Positions 57,858-64,000 of a stretch of 64,000 nt of DNA are shown in pieces. The stretch lies in the NCBI GenBank assembly GCA_947631905.1, contig CANRND010000004.1, positions 41,604 through 105,603 on the forward strand. Reading direction: 5' to 3'. This DNA is from an uncultured Clostridia bacterium. GTDB lineage: Bacteria; Bacillota; Clostridia; Christensenellales; Borkfalkiaceae. The position numbers and the translations under genes are program-made. Under the pieces are notes generated by a model. It worked only from the letters and a program-made list of their open reading frames with translations, searched no databases and had not been told where the DNA came from. Within the stretch, counting starts at the first letter, position 1. Every line of letters begins with the position of its first letter.

Positions 57858-57957
57858 AAATTCCCCCTTTCTTTCAGTTTGGGAAGTTTAGGGGGAAATA
57901 TGCGGTTTGTGCGTTTCTAAGTATGCCGCCGCACCGAGGGATACGCGCGGGGCGGCC

Positions 57958-58848
57958 TTACTCCTCTTCTTTGCCGTAACCGAGTTCGCGGAGCATTCCG
58001 CCGCGGTCCCGCCAGTCCTCGCGCACCTTGACGAACGTCGTCAAGAATACTTTCTTGCCCAAAAATTTTTCCATATCCTGCCGCGCGAACGAAGCCGCCT
58101 CTTTGAGCGCCTTGCCCTGTTTGCCGATGAGAATCGCCTTATGGTTCTGTTTTTCGCAGACGATGTCCAAATTCACGTCCACCACGCCGTCGTCCCGCTC
58201 TTCGAACCTGTTGACAACGATCGCCACGCCGTGCGGGATCTCCTTTTCGTATTTGAGCAGAATTTTTTCGCGCATGATCTCCCCGATCATGAACCGTTCG
58301 CTCTTATCCGAGACGATCCCCTCGGGAAAGAGCGGCTCGCCCTCGGGCAAAAGGGAAAAGATCGCCTCTTCGAGCCGTTTGAGGTTCTTCCCCTTGCGCG
58401 CGGAAACGGGGTATACGTCCTGCGTAACGCCCGCCTCGTATAACTTTTTTATATCCTCGGGAATGCGTTCCTCGGGCATGATGTCGGTCTTGGTATAGGC
58501 GATGAGCATGGGGAGCTTCAACGCCGCATATTTTTTCATGAGCGCAATGTCGCTCTCCTCCACGCCCGCGTGACCGTCGTGGACGAACAGAATGACGTCT
58601 ACGTCCTTACTCGTGTTCTCGGTGGTGCGCATCATAAGTCCCGTCAGCTCGTTGCGCTGGCGGTAAATGCCCGGCGTGTCCGCAAAGACGATCTGCCCCG
58701 CCTCGCGGTTTAAGATCCCCAGAATGCGGTCCCGCGTGGTTTGCGGTTTGGGGGAAGTGATGGCGATCTTCTCCCCCACCAGCACATTGATGAGGGTGCT
58801 TTTGCCTGCGTTTGCCTTGCCGATGACGGCTACCGTTCCGCTTCTCAT
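57958..58848 (-). CDS. era: GTPase Era
   Basis: Era is a GTPase that binds the 3' end of 16S rRNA during small-subunit maturation. The 296-residue protein has G1 GKANAGKST, G3 DTPG and G4 in YTKTD (usually NKxD). The C-terminal KH domain begins near EIPHGVAIVVNRFEE and contains ILIGKQGKALKE. Length is normal. ATG 58848 overlaps the ybeY stop by four nt. Confidence 0.96.
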   Translation of the reverse strand: MRSGTVAVIGKANAGKSTLINVLVGEKIAITSPKPQTTRDRILGILNREAGQIVFADTPGIYRQRNELTGLMMRTTENTSKDVDVILFVHDGHAGVEESDIALMKKYAALKLPMLIAYTKTDIMPEERIPEDIKKLYEAGVTQDVYPVSARKGKNLKRLEEAIFSLLPEGEPLFPEGIVSDKSERFMIGEIMREKILLKYEKEIPHGVAIVVNRFEERDDGVVDVNLDIVCEKQNHKAILIGKQGKALKEAASFARQDMEKFLGKKVFLTTFVKVREDWRDRGGMLRELGYGKEEE

Positions 58849-59342
58849 TCCCGTTTCAACCCCAACTTTTGCATGACCGTTTCCTCTTTTTCGCGCATCT
58901 CCCTGCGCTCCTCCTCCGTTTCGTGGTCGTACCCCAAACAGTGCAACACCCCGTGGACGGCGAGATAGCAAAGCTCCCGCTTATAGGAATGCCCGTACTC
59001 TTCCGCCTGTTCCTTTGCCCGTTCCTTGCAGATGACGACGCTCCCCAAATAGAGACGCGCGCGCCCCCACCGCCCCGCGGCGGGTTCCACGCAGTCGGGA
59101 TGTCCGTCCGCAAAAATCGGCTCGCCCGCCTTGAAATTGTCGGCGGGAAAACTCAGCACGTCGGTGACGGTGTCCACGTTTCTCTCCCGCGCGTTGAGCG
59201 CGCGGATCTCCTCTTTGGAGACAAAGACAAGTTCCAAAAGGAGGGGAATGTCGCTCTCGGCAAGCCCGCCGAGCGCCTTGCAAAGCGCCGACTGTTCCCG
59301 CCTCGATAGTCCCTCGCAGTCGAGGCAAAAGTTACTTTTCAT
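58845..59342 (-). CDS. ybeY: endoribonuclease YbeY
   Basis: This zinc-dependent endoribonuclease is needed for 16S rRNA 3'-end maturation and ribosome quality control. The 165-residue protein has NVDTVTDVLSFPAD and the three-histidine zinc motif AVHGVLHCLGYDHE. Length is normal. Its start overlaps the end of pgpH by 11 nt and its stop overlaps era. Confidence 0.95.
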   Translation of the reverse strand: MKSNFCLDCEGLSRREQSALCKALGGLAESDIPLLLELVFVSKEEIRALNARERNVDTVTDVLSFPADNFKAGEPIFADGHPDCVEPAAGRWGRARLYLGSVVICKERAKEQAEEYGHSYKRELCYLAVHGVLHCLGYDHETEEERREMREKEETVMQKLGLKRE

Positions 59343-60876
59343 CGCTCTCCCCCGGTTCTTCTTTGACGACTTCCTTCGCGCGGTTGAAGCGGATGGACGG
59401 ATATTTTACCCTGTGGTGATGCACGCCCGAGAGCGCGTCTACAATGGTCTCTTTGATGGTGGTCAGCTCGCGCATCGTGATGTCGCAATCGACGAACTGG
59501 TCGAGATCCATGCGTTCTTCGATCACGGAACGCACCATGCGTTCGACGTTTTCGGGCGTGCGCTCTCTGAGGGTACGCGCCGCCGCCTCGGAAGCGTCCG
59601 CGATCATGATGATCGCCGCCGTCTTGCTGTGCGGGGTGGGGCCGAGATAGGAATAGTCCTTGATGTTTGCGTCCCCGCCCGAGAGGCGCATCGCCTTGTC
59701 GTAGAAAAATTTGATGGGCAGCGTGCCGTGATGTTCGCGCGCGACGTCCGCGATCTCTTTCGGGAGCCGCGCCGCCATCAAAAGTTCGTAGCCGTCCGTC
59801 GCATGGGAGCGGATGATGTCCGCCGAAAGCTCGGGCGTGAGTTCGTCGTGAATGTTATAGTCGGACTGGTTCTCGGTGAAACAGTCGGGCTGTTTGAGTT
59901 TGCCCACATCGTGGTAATAGGCCGCCGCACGGGCAAGTTCGGCGTTTTCCCCGATGGCGATCGCACAGGACTCTGCAAGTTGCGCCACGATGAGCGAGTG
60001 GTTGAACGTGCCGGGCGCCTCCGTTCTCAGCCGTTTGATGAGCGGCACGTTCGCGCTCGTCAGTTCCCTGAGACGGAACACCGTGAGACGGTTGAACACA
60101 AATTCGAGAAGAGGCAAGAAGCAGAGCGTGAGCGCCGACGAGAGGAAACAGCCCAAAATGCCGTATCCCGCCGAGGCGATGTATGCGATCCAGTTAGATT
60201 TTGCCAGAATGTTGAACGCGGGCAGTTCCAAAAGCAGAATGACGATGACGGTCGGGATGGAGACGAACGTGCCGAGCAGGAGCATGCCGCCGCGCGTCTT
60301 TACGTTTCCCGCCGTAAGAACGGCGAACGTGCCGCACACAAAGCCGAGCATCAGGGAAAAATACACTTCCGCCTGCACGCCGCTCTCCGCCATGCCGGGA
60401 AGCGCGGCAAGCCCCGCGCCCGACGAGGCAAAGTTGTCGGTATAAGTATCGATGACGAAGATGAGCAGGGAGAACACGAAGTTCAAAAGGATCGCCTGCC
60501 TGCGGTTGAAGAGGAAGAGGGCTAAAAGCGCCATGAGCGCCATCGGGCGGGCAAATACGCTCACGAACCGCCCCATGAGATAGCAGATGAGGACGGAGAC
60601 CGTCATGAGCGAGAAGATGAGGAAAGCATTCTTCGCCTGCGACAAAAATTCCTTGTCCTCAAAATAGAAGTAATAAAATACGATATAGAACAGCAACAGC
60701 ACGCAGACGCACAAAGAGAGGAAACGGGAATAGTCCTCGATGAAATACTCTCTCCAACCCTGCGGATTGTTGATGACGATCATGAGCAGCACAAAGAGCA
60801 TGAATGCAATGTAGCACAGTGCAAACGTGAGTGCGCTTTTCAGAAGTTTTACGCCCTTTATCGATCCCGTTTTCAT
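59332..60876 (-). CDS. pgpH: 7TM-HD phosphodiesterase PgpH (c-di-AMP hydrolase), short form
   Basis: PgpH hydrolyses c-di-AMP at the membrane. The 514-residue protein has membrane helices from about residue 10 to 270 and the HD domain at about 300-490: TFNHSLIVAQLAESCA, AAAYYHDVGKLKQPDCF, REHHGTLPIKFFYDK and IIMIADASEAAARTL. Bacillus PgpH has about 710 residues because a large extracellular 7TMR-HDED domain follows the first helix. Here only about 17 residues (NNPQGWREYFIEDYSR) separate the first two helices, so that sensor domain is missing. AAAGGAG precedes ATG 60876. Confidence 0.92.
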   Translation of the reverse strand: MKTGSIKGVKLLKSALTFALCYIAFMLFVLLMIVINNPQGWREYFIEDYSRFLSLCVCVLLLFYIVFYYFYFEDKEFLSQAKNAFLIFSLMTVSVLICYLMGRFVSVFARPMALMALLALFLFNRRQAILLNFVFSLLIFVIDTYTDNFASSGAGLAALPGMAESGVQAEVYFSLMLGFVCGTFAVLTAGNVKTRGGMLLLGTFVSIPTVIVILLLELPAFNILAKSNWIAYIASAGYGILGCFLSSALTLCFLPLLEFVFNRLTVFRLRELTSANVPLIKRLRTEAPGTFNHSLIVAQLAESCAIAIGENAELARAAAYYHDVGKLKQPDCFTENQSDYNIHDELTPELSADIIRSHATDGYELLMAARLPKEIADVAREHHGTLPIKFFYDKAMRLSGGDANIKDYSYLGPTPHSKTAAIIMIADASEAAARTLRERTPENVERMVRSVIEERMDLDQFVDCDITMRELTTIKETIVDALSGVHHHRVKYPSIRFNRAKEVVKEEPGESDEK

Positions 60877-61844
60877 CTCTTTTCTCCTTTGCTCTTTTTC
60901 AGCGCGTCTTTCTCGTAAGCGCGCACGATGCGCATGACGAGCGGGTGCCGCACCACGTCCTTTTCGGTGAGCGTACAAACCGCGATCCCCTCCACGTCTC
61001 TCAAAATGGAGACCGCCTGTTTGAGGCCGCTCGTCTTTCCGTCGGGGAGATCGGTCTGCGTGAGATCGCCTGTGACGACCATCTTGCTCCCCTCCCCGAG
61101 GCGGGTCAAAAACATCTTCATCTGCTCGCGGGTGCAGTTCTGCGCTTCGTCCAAAATGACGAACGCGTTCGAAAGGGTCCTGCCGCGCATATAGGCGAGC
61201 GGCGCCACCTCGATCGCGCCCTTTTCGAGCAGTTTTGCATAGGTCTCCAACCCGAACAGCTCTTGGAGCGCGTCGTACAGCGGGCGGAGATAGGGATCGA
61301 CTTTCGTCTGCAAGTCTCCCGGGAGAAACCCGAGCTTTTCGCCCGCTTCCACGGCGGGACGGGTGAGAATGATCTTCTCCGTCTCACGGCTCTTGAATGC
61401 GGCGACCGCAACGCAGACGGCAAGATAGGTCTTGCCCGTCCCCGCAGGTCCCACGCCGAAAGTGACCGTGTTCTTTTTGATGGCGGTAACGTAGTCCTTT
61501 TGCCCGACCGTCTTGCATTTTACGGGTTTTCCGCGGGAAGTGACCGCCACGACGTCTTTCATCATGCCGCCCACGTCCGCGTCGCTGTTCTCCTTTGCAA
61601 GTTCGAGGCAGTACAAAAGCCCGCCCTTGTCGATGCTCTCCCCCGCGTCCAAAATGGAGAGCAGGTTGTTCACGACGGCGGCCCCCTTTCCCGCGCGTTC
61701 GCCCTCGAACACGATCTGCGTGCCGTCTACATGGGCGGTAAGCCCGAGTTCGCGGGCGATCAAAGTGAGGTTTTCGTCAAAGACCCCCAACACCTTTGCG
61801 AGCCTGTCCAACCCGCCTGTTTCTACCGTAACAGAATTTCCCAA
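60873..61844 (-). CDS. phoH: PhoH family ATPase/RNA helicase-like protein
   Basis: The 323-residue protein has an N-terminal KH-like segment and the P-loop ATPase core with GVGPAGTGKTYLAV (Walker A), VILDEAQNCT (Walker B), VVTGDLTQTDLP and LTEKDVVRHPLVMRIV. PhoH2-like proteins act on RNA in ribosome-associated processes, consistent with ybeY and era downstream. The start is TTG 61844 with GAGG 8 nt upstream. The stop overlaps the pgpH ATG. Confidence 0.94.
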   Translation of the reverse strand: MGNSVTVETGGLDRLAKVLGVFDENLTLIARELGLTAHVDGTQIVFEGERAGKGAAVVNNLLSILDAGESIDKGGLLYCLELAKENSDADVGGMMKDVVAVTSRGKPVKCKTVGQKDYVTAIKKNTVTFGVGPAGTGKTYLAVCVAVAAFKSRETEKIILTRPAVEAGEKLGFLPGDLQTKVDPYLRPLYDALQELFGLETYAKLLEKGAIEVAPLAYMRGRTLSNAFVILDEAQNCTREQMKMFLTRLGEGSKMVVTGDLTQTDLPDGKTSGLKQAVSILRDVEGIAVCTLTEKDVVRHPLVMRIVRAYEKDALKKSKGEKR

Positions 61845-61855
61845 AACAATTCCTC

Positions 61856-62734
61856 TTAATCTATGTTGAGCGAAACGGAGAGAAATGCTCTGCCCGTCAC
61901 CGAAAAACCTTTTTCCGTGGGCGTAAATTCGAGCGAACTCTCCCCCCCAAATTCAAGAAGCGCCATGGACCGCGCCTCTTCTTCCGTCCCCGCATACTCC
62001 GCGTTGACGGGATAGGAGAGCTTTGCCCGCGCGATAACGACGACGGGCCTTTGCTCCTCCCCGTAGACCGCGAACGGCGCTACGAGGGGCTGGTCTTTTT
62101 CGACCTCTTCCCCGACCGCCGCGCAGGGCGTGCCGCGCAGAACGACGAGTTCCTCCACCCTGCCCGCCACGGGCGAAAGGAGGGGCTTGCCCGTAAGAAC
62201 GGCGCGGTCGTCGTTCACGCGCACCTCGACGGTGAGGATCCCCCCCTCCGCGCGCATTTCGCAAAAGCTGACGTTCGGGAGCGCGAGGATCTCCGCCGTG
62301 AACGGCGTGAGGTTTTGCGGCAGGGCGGAGAGCGGCTTTACGCCCCCGCTTTCGAGCGTTTGGAGAACTTCCCGCTCGTAATACGACCCGTTCCCCACCA
62401 CTTCGATGCGGAGAACGCGGCGCTGGAACCCGCCCACGCAGAGGATAAACAGGAGCGCTCCGAGGAGCAGACCCGCATGCGCGAGACATTTTTTGTAGGC
62501 GTAAGCAAGTCCGCGGTCGCGCACTTCAACGATATTATAACACGAACCGCGCAAAATTGCAAAAACTTTTTCACAGTCTTTGCGGGCAACTTCGAGAACG
62601 ATTTCGTTTTTTCCCGTCTTTCGGGCGGAATACACCCTAACGCCCGCCCGCGCGAGCTTATCCGCCGCGCGGTGCGCCGAGAGAGAGGTGAGTTTTACGC
62701 ACACCCTGCCGAAGCGAAACGCAGAAAATTTCAT
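61856..62734 (-). CDS. yqfD: sporulation protein YqfD
   Basis: This is a mother-cell membrane protein of the YqfD/SpoIV family. The 292-residue protein has an N-terminal cytoplasmic alpha/beta domain (about 1-80), one membrane helix (about 88-105, HAGLLLGALLFILCVGGF) and an outer domain (RIEVVGNGSYYEREVLQTLE, then GRVEELVVLRGTPCAAVGEEV). Homologues are needed for normal spore formation. The ATG at 62734 overlaps the yqfC stop by four nt; phoH follows 11 nt later. Confidence 0.92.
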   Translation of the reverse strand: MKFSAFRFGRVCVKLTSLSAHRAADKLARAGVRVYSARKTGKNEIVLEVARKDCEKVFAILRGSCYNIVEVRDRGLAYAYKKCLAHAGLLLGALLFILCVGGFQRRVLRIEVVGNGSYYEREVLQTLESGGVKPLSALPQNLTPFTAEILALPNVSFCEMRAEGGILTVEVRVNDDRAVLTGKPLLSPVAGRVEELVVLRGTPCAAVGEEVEKDQPLVAPFAVYGEEQRPVVVIARAKLSYPVNAEYAGTEEEARSMALLEFGGESSLEFTPTEKGFSVTGRAFLSVSLNID

Positions 62735-62982
62735 ATCTTTTCCACCTTGAAAATTTCGCCCTTGACGGCGGCGTCGCCCCCGCCGTACTTGCCGAGGGAG
62801 AGATCTCTCCCCTCGATCCGCACGCCGCCCTTTCCGCCCCGCAGCACAATGAGGGACCCGGTGAACGTTTCGAGCCGTTTGACGTTTTGGAAATAGCCGC
62901 CCTGCCCCTCGACCACGGTATACTGCACGCCCGCTCCCGTCTCCGCGCCGAGCGCTTTCACGATCTCCGCAAAAAATCTCAT
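62731..62982 (-). CDS. yqfC: YabP/YqfC family sporulation protein
   Basis: The 83-residue beta-rich protein has the family features VVEGQGGYFQNVKRLETFT and LIVLRGGKGGVRIEGRDLSLGKY. It is encoded directly before yqfD as in Bacillus, where the pair is expressed in the mother cell. An AGGG site lies 4 nt before ATG 62982. A convincing sigma-E promoter could not be placed. Confidence 0.92.
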   Translation of the reverse strand: MRFFAEIVKALGAETGAGVQYTVVEGQGGYFQNVKRLETFTGSLIVLRGGKGGVRIEGRDLSLGKYGGGDAAVKGEIFKVEKI

Positions 62983-63057
62983 ATTCCCTATTTTATGCGC
63001 GCGGGAAGCGGAAAATACGGCATAAAAAAACCGCCGCGGGCGGAATAGTGGGACAAT

Positions 63058-63100
63058 AAAAACCGCCGCGGGCGGGGCGCAAATTGCGCCCCGCCCGCGG
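63058..63100 (-). terminator. terminator of the XRE regulator gene
   Basis: A 17-bp palindrome (CCGCGGGCGGGGCGCAA and its complement) is followed on the minus strand by CGGTTTTT. A shorter copy of the same 5' part (AAAAACCGCCGCGGGCGG) is repeated at about 63024-63041. Confidence 0.82.
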
Positions 63101-63118
63101 CTTCTCCGTTTGCGGTCA

Positions 63119-63433
63119 TTATAACATGGATTTCATAAAAGTAAGCATATTTCTCTGCTGTTCGGGACTTAGCCGATTCCAAACTTCCATAAGTTCGCGG
63201 TGTTCCGAAATATCGTCCTCATCCATTAAAAAGTTTATGATATTTGTACCCATTGCAGAACATAATGCGTCCAAAATCAAAAGAGTCGGCGAAGATTCTC
63301 TTTCTCTCCAATGATATAGAGCCATAGCGGATATTCCCGCTTCCTGTGCAAGCCGATTGATCGACCACCCCTTTTCTTTCCGCAACGCGTCTATCTTAGC
63401 ATAGAGAGCCTTACTGTCATAAATATCAATCAT
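63119..63433 (-). CDS. XRE-family helix-turn-helix regulator
   Basis: The 104-residue DNA-binding protein has an HTH_3 domain at about 8-68 (ALRKEKGWSINRLAQEAGIS as helices 1-3 and ALYHWRERESSPTLLILDALCSAMG) and a helical C-terminal tail (about 75-104) ending EQQRNMLTFMKSML. It is divergent from the gene at 63622, and the shared intergenic region holds two inverted repeats, so it probably represses itself and that gene. The gene is AT-rich relative to the window. A TATAAT lies on the minus strand at 63457-63452, inside the first dyad. Confidence 0.88.
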   Translation of the reverse strand: MIDIYDSKALYAKIDALRKEKGWSINRLAQEAGISAMALYHWRERESSPTLLILDALCSAMGTNIINFLMDEDDISEHRELMEVWNRLSPEQQRNMLTFMKSML

Positions 63434-63442
63434 AAACCACCC

Positions 63443-63463
63443 GTCTATTTAGATTATATAGAC
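63443..63463. promoter_or_regulatory. operator-like dyad over the XRE promoter
   Basis: GTCTAT (63443-63448) and ATAGAC (63458-63463) form an inverted repeat with a 9-nt spacer that contains the minus-strand -10 element of the regulator gene. It is probably an autoregulatory site. Confidence 0.6.
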
Positions 63464-63501
63464 AGCTGGTGCATTTTTTCCAACCTATCGGAAAATAATT
63501 T

Positions 63502-63517
63502 TCAACCAAATGGTTGA
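63502..63517. promoter_or_regulatory. operator-like dyad over the -35 of the divergent gene
   Basis: TCAACCA-AA-TGGTTGA is a perfect 7-bp inverted repeat. Its right arm overlaps the -35 hexamer of the plus-strand promoter at 63514. Confidence 0.6.
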
Positions 63518-63542
63518 TTTATCTTAAAATTTTAGTTATACT
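63514..63542 (+). promoter_or_regulatory. sigma-A promoter of the gene at 63622
   Basis: TTGATT (63514-63519) and TATACT (63537-63542) are separated by 17 nt. Confidence 0.7.
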
Positions 63543-63621
63543 TGTATGGAACGAAAATCAAGCTGACATTTGTTGAAGAACAAAAAAGGGGGCTTCGATT
63601 TGAAATGATAGGAGAAATCAA

Positions 63622-64000
63622 ATGACGAAAAAACTTTCAAAACAAGAGTTAACGGCTTTGCAAAACATGGTTGCTCTATTTCGTGCCATAGATGTCAGTT
63701 CGATTTTTAATGCCTATGCGATTGAAAACGTCGTTTTCGGTGACCTGAAACCGAAAGATAAAGTCCCGTTCGAGAAATTTATCAAGGACCTGGAATTAAC
63801 TGCGTGGCAACCTTACTCCGTTCGGGACTGTATTGCAGGCATTGCTATTACGGAGAATGAAACGATTGCGGACAAGGAAATTGTCTTTTTCGAGAAAGAG
63901 TGTTTTATCTTCCACATGAACGATGTCTTTGACACCGCGCCTTATAGCAAGCGGAAAGACGAGGACGAAAACGGTCTGCACCCGTTCAACAAAGAGGGGT
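63622..64000 (+). CDS. unknown protein (3' end beyond window)
   Basis: An open frame of 126 codons begins TKKLSKQELTALQNMVALF after an AGGAGA site and is not closed at the right edge. It contains FGDLKPKDKVPFEKFIKDLE and an acidic region DKEIVFFEKECFIFHMNDVFD. No domain is recognised. Composition is AT-rich like the XRE gene. It could be the start of an accessory module controlled by the XRE regulator. Confidence 0.6.
   Translation, partial: MTKKLSKQELTALQNMVALFRAIDVSSIFNAYAIENVVFGDLKPKDKVPFEKFIKDLELTAWQPYSVRDCIAGIAITENETIADKEIVFFEKECFIFHMNDVFDTAPYSKRKDEDENGLHPFNKEG

Noticed and set aside
62983..63050. CATAAAAT about 15 nt after GTATTT as a sigma-E promoter of yqfC
   Set aside because: Its predicted transcript start would leave almost no leader before the ATG and match to the consensus is partial.

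Overview
The window is chromosomal DNA from a GC-rich Bacillota, most likely a Clostridia (Christensenellales-like) gut bacterium. The evidence is the sporulation genes spoIIR, yqfC and yqfD, the gene order yqfC-yqfD-phoH-pgpH-ybeY-era-yqzL-recO, a T-box in front of pheST, ppdK-based pyruvate metabolism, and many sigma-A promoters with a 17-nt spacer. The exact taxon is inference. Almost all genes are housekeeping genes in short operons. Intergenic space is full of small palindromic repeats.

Layout. 1-3.1 kb: an FtsX-type ABC exporter (permease cut by the left edge). 3.2-6.8 kb: grpE-dnaK-dnaJ without hrcA or CIRCE. 7.0-9.7 kb: a PyrE-like phosphoribosyltransferase, two tandem structured repeats, a GIY-YIG protein and spoIIR. 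9.8-11.7 kb: an MmcQ/YjbR protein, mnmA and a tRNA-Arg(CCG). 11.9-18.6 kb: a small membrane protein, aquaporin, SecB, a glycosyltransferase/acyltransferase pair, an alpha/beta hydrolase, an NlpC/P60 lipoprotein and an FmdB zinc ribbon. 19-25.7 kb: an M1 peptidase, a guanine-deaminase-like enzyme, an EF-G paralogue, a ThuA lipoprotein and a DUF697 membrane protein. 26-33.4 kb: a small GIY-YIG gene, T-box-pheST and ppx-maf-mreB. 33.5-48.7 kb: a split TauE pair, a giant surface lipoprotein, pnuC with an attenuator-like leader, rsmF, a 3'-5' exonuclease, serS, a P-type ATPase and ppdK. 48.8-57 kb: metG-tatD-rsmA, an ECF S-component/DUF1893/aldo-keto reductase operon and a more AT-rich trio of unknown genes. 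57-63 kb: the recO-to-yqfC block. 63.1-64 kb: an XRE repressor divergent from an unknown gene cut by the right edge.

The most unusual signal is a family of five copies of a multi-hairpin element (7665, 7865, 19013, 45450 and 45845). Four of them start 1-3 nt after the stop codon of an unrelated gene, in the sense direction. Their sequences differ, but the stems stay paired through compensatory changes, which suggests a structured 3'-UTR RNA or a mobile palindromic unit. Other repeat families have inserted in frame into metG and recO and are translated there. The pnuC leader folds into mutually exclusive antiterminator and terminator hairpins and matches no riboswitch class I could recognise by eye.

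Genes that work together: GrpE/DnaK/DnaJ form a chaperone cycle; PheS/PheT form a synthetase controlled by uncharged tRNA; Ppx, Maf and MreB are co-transcribed; MetG, TatD and RsmA form a familiar Bacillota translation/RNA cluster; PhoH, YbeY, Era and RsmA serve ribosome maturation; PgpH degrades c-di-AMP.
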